Assembly: GCA_029247315.1 (NCBI GenBank)
Contig: JAQWLM010000107.1
Coordinates: 1 to 64,000 of the forward strand
DNA: 64,000 nucleotides
Origin: AAA164-E04 sp014239995
GTDB taxonomy: Bacteria > Verrucomicrobiota > Verrucomicrobiia > Limisphaerales > AAA164-E04
Reading direction: 5' to 3'
The number at the start of each line of letters is the position of its first letter. Positions within the stretch are counted from its first letter, which is position 1. The notes under the pieces are model-generated. The model searched no databases. It was not told the origin of the DNA and saw only the letters and a program-made list of their open reading frames with translations. Positions 26,263 through 34,679 of this stretch are shown here, in pieces. A program made the translations under genes and the position numbers.

Positions 26263-27249
26263 TCACATAGTCCGGTCACCTTGCTTACCATTTTCAAGCC
26301 ATCCCAGGTAGTCGGTGATTCCGGATTGAAGATCAAAGGCGGGTCGGTATCCCACCATCTCATTCGCTGCAGAGATATCGGCCTGAGTAAAGTTCTGGTA
26401 AAAGGGATGCGGATTGTCAAAATATGCCGCAGCCATGCTCAGTTCCAACGCACTGTTCAAAATGGCCACCACATCGTTGAACGAGGCAGATGTTCCAGAG
26501 CCAATGTTGTAGATACCCGACTTGGAGGCCTCTACTGCAGATAATGTGGCATCCACCACATCCTTGATGTAGACAAAATCTCGCCTTTGCTCGCCATCGG
26601 TGAAAATGCGGGGATTGTTACCCTGCACCATTTGCCTGTAGAGCTGATAAATCATACTTGAAGCGTGACCCTTGTGGGCCTCACGCGGGCCGTAAACGTT
26701 AAAATACCTTAAACCAACGATCCTCCAGGCAGGGTTTTGCTGGAGATAATGCACTGCAAGGTTATCCAATTGAACCTTGCTGAAGGCATATGCGTTTTGA
26801 GGTGAAGGGGGCGTTGACTCATGCATTACGGAATCAGCATGCCCGTAAGTCGCAGCCGATGAGGCGTAAATAACCGGGGTTTGATCCCTCATGGCCCATT
26901 CAATGATTTGCCGGAAGCCCTCTACGTTATCCCTCACTTGTCGCAGCCGATCGTGGTCTGTGGTGTCTGTAATTGAAGCGAGATGAAAGATGGCATCAAA
27001 AGTCACATCCTTGAAGCGAACCGAAGCCTGAAGATCCTGGAGAGGAGAAGCGATGCAGTCACCATGAAAACCTTCAAGATTACGGAAGTCTCCCGAACGA
27101 AAATCATCGACAATCACAACCCAAGCCTCGGGATACCGAGCCTGTAGCTCCAAGGCCAGGTTCGAACCTATAAATCCAGCCCCACCAGTGATTAAAGCAC
27201 TCCGCACAATGTCCAGGGTGCCTCCATAAAGGGCAAATTGCAAGTTCAT
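26263..27249 (-). CDS. hldD: ADP-L-glycero-D-manno-heptose 6-epimerase
   Basis: 328 residues. The extended-SDR fold carries ITGGAGFIGSNLA near the start, YASSAATYGHAD, the catalytic Y-x-x-x-K region NAYAFSKVQLD, and the HldD-specific block RYFNVYGPREAHKGHASSM, followed by RRDFVYIKDVVDA and NFTQADISAANEM. This order matches HldD closely. The enzyme makes L,D-heptose for the LPS inner core, so the cell is expected to build a heptose-containing outer leaflet. The first 14 residues before VRSALITGG are unusual for the family, so a GTG or TTG a few codons in could be the true start. The gene leads the unit with the AsmA-like protein. Confidence 0.88.
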   Translation of the reverse strand: MNLQFALYGGTLDIVRSALITGGAGFIGSNLALELQARYPEAWVVIVDDFRSGDFRNLEGFHGDCIASPLQDLQASVRFKDVTFDAIFHLASITDTTDHDRLRQVRDNVEGFRQIIEWAMRDQTPVIYASSAATYGHADSVMHESTPPSPQNAYAFSKVQLDNLAVHYLQQNPAWRIVGLRYFNVYGPREAHKGHASSMIYQLYRQMVQGNNPRIFTDGEQRRDFVYIKDVVDATLSAVEASKSGIYNIGSGTSASFNDVVAILNSALELSMAAAYFDNPHPFYQNFTQADISAANEMVGYRPAFDLQSGITDYLGWLENGKQGDRTM

Positions 27250-27299
27250 GCTGAATTCACATTGCCTTAAGCCCCATCAGGGTCCTAGTCTATGACCAC

Positions 27300-28550
27300 A
27301 TGAACACGGCATTACCTAAGGAGGTTACGTTCCAAGCCAATGAAATAGAGTATCACATGCCAGCATCTCCGGTGGTGGTTGTATGTCTGGATGGCTCCGC
27401 TGATGCCTATCTGGACGCAGCACTGGCACGGGATGCCATGCCGAATGTCAAGAAGATGAGTCTCAACGGTCATCGCGCTCAAGCCAGAAGTGCACTTCCC
27501 TCCTTTACCAACGTGAACAACGCCTCGATTGTCACGGGATGCCCTCCTTCGGTCCATGGAATTTGCGGCAACTTCTTCCTTGACCCAGATTCCGGGGAAG
27601 AAGTCATGATGAATTCAGCACGTTTCCTTCGCAGTCATACGATCATGTCAATCGCAGCCAAAGCTGGCAGGCAAGTCGGGGTCGTCACCGCAAAGGAGAA
27701 GCTACGCGATATTTTCGCCCACGAACTGGATGGCATCGCGTTTTCCACTGAGAAAGCCAACCAGGCGACACTGGAAAAACATGGTATTGAGGACGTTGAA
27801 ACCATGGTGGGCAAGCCAACCCCACATATATACAGCGGCGAGGCAAGTGTCTACGTTCTGGAAGCAGGTGTGGCACTTCTACGCTCAGGGCGTTCGGATT
27901 TTCTTTATCTTTCGACCACGGACTACATGCAGCATACCTACGAGCCTGAGCAGCCAGAGTCCATTGAGTTCTATCGTCAACTGGACACCCAGATCGGTCT
28001 GCTTCTTGCCCTTGGAGCCCGTGTTGGTATTACAGCAGACCATGGCATGAACGCTAAACAGACGGTAGATGGAAATCCGAATGTCATTTATCTGCAGACG
28101 GAGTTGACCCATGCATTTGGGAATGGGTTTTCGGTCATACTTCCCATCACCGACCCTTATGTCGTGCATCACGGAGCCCTTGGATCCTTTGCCGTCATCC
28201 ACACCCCCAAGGGAACTGCTCCAGATGCAATCGCCCAGTGGTGTCAACAGCGCCAAGGTATCACGGAGGTATACGACAAGGAGACAGCTGCTTCTAAACT
28301 ACAACTCCCCGCGGATCGTCTCGGCGATCTTGTGGTCATGTCCGGCAGGGACGTCGTTATCGGTCGCACTCCCGCGGACCACGACCTGAGCGCTCTGAAG
28401 GTAGGGCTTAGATCACACGGGGGACGTTACGAGGAAATGGTACCCTTCATTTTTTCACATCCATTGAAACACGCTTACAAACGGAAAATTATTGGGGATC
28501 CCCGGAATTTCCAGATCTTTGATTTTTCGATCAACGGACTACAGGCCTAA
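27300..28550 (+). CDS. phnA: Phosphonoacetate hydrolase
   Basis: 416 residues of the alkaline phosphatase superfamily. Predicted zinc and nucleophile residues are in place: D31 (VCLDGS), T70 (SFTNVNNASIVTG, the threonine nucleophile), D208 and H212 (STTDYMQH), D247 and H248 (ITADHGMN), and H373 (RSHGGRYEE). The family splits phosphonoacetate into acetate and phosphate. The following gene supplies its substrate. It is divergent from hldD, with 50 bases between the starts. The N-terminal stretch before MPASPVVVVC also fits known PhnA proteins, so I keep the first ATG. Confidence 0.92.
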   Translation: MNTALPKEVTFQANEIEYHMPASPVVVVCLDGSADAYLDAALARDAMPNVKKMSLNGHRAQARSALPSFTNVNNASIVTGCPPSVHGICGNFFLDPDSGEEVMMNSARFLRSHTIMSIAAKAGRQVGVVTAKEKLRDIFAHELDGIAFSTEKANQATLEKHGIEDVETMVGKPTPHIYSGEASVYVLEAGVALLRSGRSDFLYLSTTDYMQHTYEPEQPESIEFYRQLDTQIGLLLALGARVGITADHGMNAKQTVDGNPNVIYLQTELTHAFGNGFSVILPITDPYVVHHGALGSFAVIHTPKGTAPDAIAQWCQQRQGITEVYDKETAASKLQLPADRLGDLVVMSGRDVVIGRTPADHDLSALKVGLRSHGGRYEEMVPFIFSHPLKHAYKRKIIGDPRNFQIFDFSINGLQA

Positions 28551-28571
28551 ACAACGATTCAGTCACACACC

Positions 28572-29990
28572 ATGTCTGCCAACTATCCGTGTTATCTTTC
28601 CGGACAACCTGTTCGAGAAAAATCCTACATTGATGTCGAAAACCCCTACGACGGCACCCTCGCAGGAAGGGTCAGTGCCTGTAGTCATGAACATACTCAA
28701 GAGGCCATTCAGAAAGCCTTATCGCTCAAGAAACGGCTTACCCGTCATGAACGTTTCACCATCCTTGACCAGACTCGGAGGGATCTCGAAAGTCAAAAGG
28801 AGGATTTTTCCAAACTAATCACCTCTGAAGCAGGTTTATGCCGCCGGGAAACCCTCTATGAAGTGGAACGTGCCTGTGATGTCTTGCAATTTTCAGCCAT
28901 GGAGGCGTTGAAGGATGATGGGCAGATTTTCAGTTGCGATGTTTCTCCACAGGGGAAAGCACGCAAGATTTTCACCTTGCGAGAGCCACTGAACCTCGCG
29001 GTGGCCATCACCCCCTTCAACCATCCTCTCAATCAAGTAGCCCACAAACTGGGTCCGGCCATTGCCGCGGGAACCCCATTGATCCTCAAGCCCTCGGAAA
29101 AAACACCATTAACGGCTATTCGATTCGCCGAGTTGCTCTACAAAAACGGTTTACCAGGTGAAATGCTCAGCGTGTTGCTCGGCCCCACTTCACAGGTCGC
29201 ACAAGCGCTGGTTCAAGATGAACGAGTGGAGCTGGTCAGCTTTACCGGAAGCGTGGCCGTGGGAAAGAGCATCGCGCGCACGGCCGGCTACAAGAAACTT
29301 GTCCTGGAACTTGGTGGAAATGATCCGTTGATCATCCTTGAAGATGCAGACCTTGAACATGCCGTTCACCTTGCCTGCGAGGGATCCTTTCGAAACTCCG
29401 GACAAAGATGCACGGCAGTAAAGCGTATCCTGGTCCAGGCTTCCATTCTGGAAACCTTCACCGAGGCCTTTGTCAAAAAAGCAGCATCCTACACCTGCGG
29501 AGATCCTGCTTCCGAAGACACCATGGTGGGCACAGTCATTGACGCCCCCTCAGCCAAAGCTCTTGAACGGGTCGTAGTGCAAGCGGTTTCCAGGGGCGCT
29601 AGGATTCTCATGGGAGGAAAACGTAATGGAGCATTGATGGAACCCACCATTATCGCAGACGTTCCACGCGATGCGGAAATGATCACCAGCGAGTCCTTTG
29701 GTCCTTTGGCTCCTATCCTACCCGTGCGGGATATCGAGGATGCCATTGATTTGGCCAATGCAACTCCGTATGGTTTGTCCTCAGGAGTGGTTACTCGCAA
29801 TATGGAACATGCACTTAGATTTGTGAAGGAACTGAAATGCGGTAATGTCAATGTCAATGAAGTGCCAGGATATAGGGTCGAATGCTCGCCCTTTGGTGGG
29901 ATCAATGATTCAGGACTGGGAATCAAGGAAGGTGTTATCGAAGCTATCAAGTGCATGAGCACCGTGAAGACCTTTTCGCTTCCCTGGTAA
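28572..29990 (+). CDS. phnY: Phosphonoacetaldehyde dehydrogenase
   Basis: 472 residues of the aldehyde dehydrogenase superfamily: TPFNHPLNQVAHKLGPAIAA, KPSEKTPLTA, FTGSVAVGKSIA, the glutamate block LELGGNDPLIIL, and the catalytic cysteine in NSGQRCTAVKR. The wording CRRETLYEVERACDV near residue 95 and its position 21 bases after phnA point to phosphonoacetaldehyde as substrate, oxidised to phosphonoacetate with NAD. With PhnA this forms the oxidative branch of 2-aminoethylphosphonate breakdown. The transaminase PhnW that normally starts the pathway is not in the window. Confidence 0.88.
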   Translation: MSANYPCYLSGQPVREKSYIDVENPYDGTLAGRVSACSHEHTQEAIQKALSLKKRLTRHERFTILDQTRRDLESQKEDFSKLITSEAGLCRRETLYEVERACDVLQFSAMEALKDDGQIFSCDVSPQGKARKIFTLREPLNLAVAITPFNHPLNQVAHKLGPAIAAGTPLILKPSEKTPLTAIRFAELLYKNGLPGEMLSVLLGPTSQVAQALVQDERVELVSFTGSVAVGKSIARTAGYKKLVLELGGNDPLIILEDADLEHAVHLACEGSFRNSGQRCTAVKRILVQASILETFTEAFVKKAASYTCGDPASEDTMVGTVIDAPSAKALERVVVQAVSRGARILMGGKRNGALMEPTIIADVPRDAEMITSESFGPLAPILPVRDIEDAIDLANATPYGLSSGVVTRNMEHALRFVKELKCGNVNVNEVPGYRVECSPFGGINDSGLGIKEGVIEAIKCMSTVKTFSLPW

Positions 29991-30165
29991 CTCGACAGCA
30001 GGCACGGCCCTTCTTGCAGGCAGAGGATTGAATCAGAGCATCCTGCAAGGTTTCAGCTCTCATTTGGATGCCTGCGGAAGCCATGTGGGCAGAGAAACGG
30101 TTGCATCTATCAAGATGTCAACAGAACAAGACGTTTTACGCAGTTTTTCAGCGTATCCATCATTC

Positions 30166-33100
30166 ATGCAAGGGTTCGACCACATTTTTCTGTCATGGAA
30201 ACTTGCAGCCAAAGCTAGCGGGTACAAATGCCTGCTATTAATGGGTGTCGTTCTACCCTGTTGCATTTCTTTATCGAGTGAATCATCCCGTTGGACACAT
30301 TTCAAAATGTCCGATGGCTTGCCCAGCGCCGGCATTACAGGTGTGACTATCGGGCCAAGGGGGGCTGTATGGGCTCGACACCAGGAAGTCGATGAAGTCA
30401 CCGAATTAACCGGGTATGGTAATGAAAGCCAGTCTGTGCCTGCGGGATCTGCCAACAAGGTGCATGCGAGTCGTTCTGGGCAGCTTTGGACCATGGACCC
30501 CGAGGGGCTGTGGTTGTACTCAAAGGGTGCATGGAAGCATTTTCCCATCCCTCCAATCCAGCGCGCCTACCAGGGGGTCGTACAGCGCCTTCGCAGTCCT
30601 GTCAATCTGTTGCCACTTCAAATCAATCAATGTCTGATTCTTGCGGGAAATGGCCTGTATTTGTTCAATGCAGCAAATACTTCCACAAAAAACCTGAATA
30701 TTCAGGGCCTGGATGCCATCACCGGCCATGCGGAGATGGTCAGGTTACGTCAAGGTTCGCTGGTCATTGCCGGACACGGAGGTTTTTTACGCTTGCAAGG
30801 CCCGGCAAAAGAAATTCAACAACGTCCTCCCGTCTTTTTTCCACTGCCATCCGTTGTTTCCTCCTATCAATTGAACAGCCCCCTGGAAAATCCCGGAGAA
30901 GTCCTTACCTTCATCGGAACTTCCGAAGGTTTACCTCGCCTTGCCCTGCGTCATGATGAGGATGGCTGGCAATGGTTTCCCGTTCCGTCGGAAACCAAAT
31001 TACGTTCCTTTTGGGAAGATACCGCCGGACGCGGCTGGGGAACGACCTATAATGGTCTCTATGAATTGGACATGGTTTCAGAAAGTATCCTTGAATCTGA
31101 AACGATAGAGGCAGGTTTGTTCTTCGATGTCGTCACCGATGGCGATAAGAGCACATGGATAGCAACCAGTGAGGGCATTGTCCGGCAATCCCCCTCCCAG
31201 TGGCAGTCACTATATTCCCAACTACGCGATCAAACCATTTTTGACATGGTTTCGGATGCGAAGAATCACCTTTGGCTGGTCACCGAAAAAGCCTTGGTTC
31301 AATTAAGTGACAGTGATGTGCGTCATATCCCCTGGCCATCGGGTATGGATAGCATCTTCCAGCCTGGAAACTCCATTTTCATGTTAGCCAACGGCCAAGT
31401 TGGGATCAATGCAGGCAGGTCACCGCTTATTTACGACCCTGCTTCCGCCACTTTTCAGTCCATCCCCCCCCCTTCCCCTGCAACCTCAGTTCAACAGTTA
31501 CTGGGTTTATACCACAACCAGGAGCTGATCCTTAAACTGAAAGCACTTCCCGGGCAATCACCCCTGTGGTTTTTCGATTGGAAAACAACAGAAACCAAAG
31601 CCTTCCAACCCGATCCATCATTGGATGATAGGGAATTCCTTTGGGCCAGCACCTTACCGGATGAGATATGGTTCGGGAGCACCGAAGGTATATCTTACGC
31701 GAAAGGAGGCCAATGGATTCATTTTGAACCAGAGGACGGTCTTGGGGGGGATCTGCCACAATGCATGCTGGAACTCATGGATGGACGTTTGTGGGTTGGG
31801 GCCGGTTCCCATATTTACGAATTACAGAGCAGCCGCTGGGAAAGGATCTATTTTGCACACGAAAAGATAAACGGCATGCTCGAAACACGCGGGGGAGCCG
31901 TTTGGCTGGCTTCCAATAACGGCATCCATCGCTACTTCCAGGACACCTGGATCACACACAATCTGCAGGAAGGTTTGCCAAGTAACACGATCTACAAGTT
32001 GCATGAAGACGCCTCAGGCGTCATTCGTGCAGCAACAACCCGCGGCCTCTCCCAGTTTGATGCTCAGTCTGATCGCGCCGCACCAGTTACCTTGATCCGC
32101 ATGGCAGGGAAGGATCTGCAAAGGGACATACGAAGTGGGACCAGCATCCTGTTTGAAGGTCGTGACAAATGGGAACACACAACCCCATCACGCCTGCTTT
32201 TCTCCTACCGACAGGATAGTGAGTCGTGGAAGCCCTTTTCTTACACAAACCGTGTCGTCCTCGGAGATTTATCCGCAGGACCTCACCAACTGGAGGTCCG
32301 ATCCATGGACCGCAACGGCAACATTGAAACACAAGCTGCTACCTTGAAGTTCAATTTTACCATTCCATGGAACGAGGATCCCAGACTCATGCAGTTAACC
32401 ATGGCAGCCCTGTTCGTGACGCTGGTTTTATCCGGATTTGCCGTCAATCGTCACCTGAGACTCAAACGCAGTTATGCAGAGGTTGAAAAAATAGTGGCTG
32501 ACCGTACTGCAGCTCTGGAAAGGGCCAACAATCAACTGCTGCAAGATCATAAAATGAAAGCGCTGGGGACACTTACCTCAGGTATTGCGCACGATTTCAA
32601 CAGCATTCTTTCGATCATTAAGGGATCCGTGCAAATCATCGAATCCAATCCTGAGAACTCCAGCAAGGTACGGAAACGTGTCGCTCGCATTCACTCAGTC
32701 GTCGATCAGGGAGCAGGCCTCGTACGTTCCATGCTGGGTTACGTGCGCAAACAAAACAAGACATCCAAGCCACATGACCTGAATCGTGTACTCCATGAAG
32801 CAGTGCGCTTGTCCGAGGACAACGCAAGTGCAGCCCGGATAAAATTCATGGAAAACCCGGAAATCGGTGAGGTGCATATCATGCCGGATCTAATGCGTCA
32901 AATGGTCATCAACATTACCAACAACGCCATCGATTCCATGGATGCGTCGGGTACGATTTGCATCAGCCTGGCCTTGGCCAGGGAATTCAGAGGGCATGTC
33001 GCACTCAAGCCTCATCGGGACGATCTCTATGCAGTCATTCAAATAATGGACACTGGGGTTGGGATCCCCAAGGAGATGATAGCCCGTATATTTGAACCTT

Positions 33101-33309
33101 TCTATACGACAAAGGCCTTTTCATCACGGCGAGGTACGGGCCTGGGACTGTCCATGGTATACGAAATGGCTCGAGAAATGGGAGCTGGCCTTTCAGTGGA
33201 TTCCTCTCCGGGGCAAGGAAGCCAGTTTTTCATCTATGTGCCCATGTCAGTTCAGAGGGAGGTATCCTTGCCAGAGGGTATGGGTGGCGGTGATTTGCGC
33301 AAAAAATAA
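30166..33309 (+). CDS. Beta-propeller sensor histidine kinase (Reg_prop/Y_Y_Y type)
   Basis: 1047 residues from the ATG at 30166; TTG 30028, ATG 30115 and ATG 30241 are other in-frame starts and none has a good ribosome site. A hydrophobic stretch (CLLLMGVVLPCCISL) suggests export. A long two-component-propeller sensor follows (WTHFKMSDGLPSAGITGV first, then IHRYFQDTWITHNLQEGLP), then a Y_Y_Y-like domain (WKPFSYTNRVVLGDLSAGPH), one membrane helix (near 32390-32445) and a kinase: H-box GIAHDFNSILSI, N-box NITNNAIDSMD, G1 DTGVGIPKE, G2 RRGTGLGLSMV. No receiver domain is fused and no regulator gene is adjacent. Such sensors usually watch for polysaccharide breakdown products; here the neighbours are phn genes and sulfatases. 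Confidence 0.88.
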   Translation: MQGFDHIFLSWKLAAKASGYKCLLLMGVVLPCCISLSSESSRWTHFKMSDGLPSAGITGVTIGPRGAVWARHQEVDEVTELTGYGNESQSVPAGSANKVHASRSGQLWTMDPEGLWLYSKGAWKHFPIPPIQRAYQGVVQRLRSPVNLLPLQINQCLILAGNGLYLFNAANTSTKNLNIQGLDAITGHAEMVRLRQGSLVIAGHGGFLRLQGPAKEIQQRPPVFFPLPSVVSSYQLNSPLENPGEVLTFIGTSEGLPRLALRHDEDGWQWFPVPSETKLRSFWEDTAGRGWGTTYNGLYELDMVSESILESETIEAGLFFDVVTDGDKSTWIATSEGIVRQSPSQWQSLYSQLRDQTIFDMVSDAKNHLWLVTEKALVQLSDSDVRHIPWPSGMDSIFQPGNSIFMLANGQVGINAGRSPLIYDPASATFQSIPPPSPATSVQQLLGLYHNQELILKLKALPGQSPLWFFDWKTTETKAFQPDPSLDDREFLWASTLPDEIWFGSTEGISYAKGGQWIHFEPEDGLGGDLPQCMLELMDGRLWVGAGSHIYELQSSRWERIYFAHEKINGMLETRGGAVWLASNNGIHRYFQDTWITHNLQEGLPSNTIYKLHEDASGVIRAATTRGLSQFDAQSDRAAPVTLIRMAGKDLQRDIRSGTSILFEGRDKWEHTTPSRLLFSYRQDSESWKPFSYTNRVVLGDLSAGPHQLEVRSMDRNGNIETQAATLKFNFTIPWNEDPRLMQLTMAALFVTLVLSGFAVNRHLRLKRSYAEVEKIVADRTAALERANNQLLQDHKMKALGTLTSGIAHDFNSILSIIKGSVQIIESNPENSSKVRKRVARIHSVVDQGAGLVRSMLGYVRKQNKTSKPHDLNRVLHEAVRLSEDNASAARIKFMENPEIGEVHIMPDLMRQMVINITNNAIDSMDASGTICISLALAREFRGHVALKPHRDDLYAVIQIMDTGVGIPKEMIARIFEPFYTTKAFSSRRGTGLGLSMVYEMAREMGAGLSVDSSPGQGSQFFIYVPMSVQREVSLPEGMGGGDLRKK

Positions 33310-34661
33310 AAGCAACTACTCACAAGGCAGACGCAACCCAAACCCGCCATCCAAAGGGTGTATGTCTTGAAAAAAACAAGACGGGACATATCGGCCTGGC
33401 CAAGGTCCTTGTAGAGTTGTATGCCAACAGATCCTGTATAGCCGATAGCGTCAGCAACATAAATGGCAAACACAGCCGTACCAACTACCTTGGTAGAGGC
33501 GATCATCCGGTCAAAGAGCAATGAGCCGTATGGCACGTATGCCAAATAAGAACCCAACCCTGTCAGAGTCAACCACCAGAAGCCGGATATCCATTGCATT
33601 TCAAACAACAGGGTACTCAAACCCAAGAGCAATACCCCAGAGGTCATAACGACGAAAGCCCCCAGCAGTCCTGCTCGGTTCCCCTTGATGGTGTTGAGCA
33701 AGGCCATCACACCTATGACGCCGAATGCAACAAGGGTTTCCGTACGGGTGATAATGGTCTGGTTATCGCCATAACGATAACCCAGGTCGTCCAGAATCTC
33801 GACCATGTAATTGTCTCGAAAATCACGGTAAGCGGTCAGGAAAAAGTAAGCAATCATGAGCAATATCAAACCCGGAAGGAAGTGACGCAGAAAGGTTACC
33901 CGTTTACGTCCGTCCATGGGTTGTCGTTCTGTACGGGCACGTATGTCCTCCTTGTTGGGTCCGGGCAATTGATTCAGCATCCAGACCGAGAGTATGAACA
34001 GGGGAAGGAAGTGGAGTCCGACAATGGCAGGCATCCATGCTTCGCTTACTTGTCCAAGGGTTTGTGCGATGGATGAGCCGATGCCCGGAAACCATTGCCA
34101 AGCGGCAGCGATATCACCACTCATCATGGCACGTCCAAAGTCTTTGACGATCCCGCTTGAAACAATGAATGAGCAACTTAATCCGGCAAGCAGGATCTCG
34201 GACGTGCGCCGGCCCTCGAGATACCAGACGACGAGTCCCCAGACCATTCCTAAAGGCAGTCCATTGAGAAAAATGGCAGCAAACCGCCAGTCATCAGGCA
34301 CGATCGCAAACAAGATCAGTGAACACTCAGCAGCGAGAATCAACCCAATGAGGGACTTGGCACGCTGGCGAGGCCGGATTTCGGAACACACTTTGATGCC
34401 CACATATTTACTCAACGCGTATCCCATGATCTGGCTGATCACAAGGGCGGTCTTGAGAGTAATTTCGGTATCAAAGAACATCATGCCTTCGAACTTTGCA
34501 GCCGTGAATGGCTTTCTGAAGGCATACATGCAAAAGTATGTACTGAAGGCGGCAATCACCGCAAAAAGGACGAAAGTAAACTCAGGTGCTGTGGACAGCC
34601 AATCAGAAAAAGGTTTCTTGCTCTTCGAAGGAACCTTGGTTGTATTTGGTTTGGTGATCAT
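33252..34661 (-). CDS. DUF5690 family MFS-like membrane transporter
   Basis: 469 residues with about twelve membrane segments. The block FCMYAFRKPFTAAKFEG in the first helix region, LNGLPLGMVWGLVVWYLEGRR, and the loop TAYRDFRDNYMVEILDDLGY are those of DUF5690, a transporter-like family related to the major facilitator fold. It starts 18 bases after the sulfatase gene on the same strand, so it may import a product of that sulfatase. Its 3' end overlaps the convergent sensor kinase gene by 58 bases. Confidence 0.8.
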   Translation of the reverse strand: MITKPNTTKVPSKSKKPFSDWLSTAPEFTFVLFAVIAAFSTYFCMYAFRKPFTAAKFEGMMFFDTEITLKTALVISQIMGYALSKYVGIKVCSEIRPRQRAKSLIGLILAAECSLILFAIVPDDWRFAAIFLNGLPLGMVWGLVVWYLEGRRTSEILLAGLSCSFIVSSGIVKDFGRAMMSGDIAAAWQWFPGIGSSIAQTLGQVSEAWMPAIVGLHFLPLFILSVWMLNQLPGPNKEDIRARTERQPMDGRKRVTFLRHFLPGLILLMIAYFFLTAYRDFRDNYMVEILDDLGYRYGDNQTIITRTETLVAFGVIGVMALLNTIKGNRAGLLGAFVVMTSGVLLLGLSTLLFEMQWISGFWWLTLTGLGSYLAYVPYGSLLFDRMIASTKVVGTAVFAIYVADAIGYTGSVGIQLYKDLGQADMSRLVFFKTYTLWMAGLGCVCLVSSCFYFLRKSPPPIPSGKDTSL

Positions 34662-34679
34662 CTTGGATAGAACGGATTG

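Noticed and set aside
30060..30548. Minus-strand frame of 162 codons against the propeller kinase gene
   Set aside because: Runs antisense through the propeller coding sequence and has no recognisable motif.
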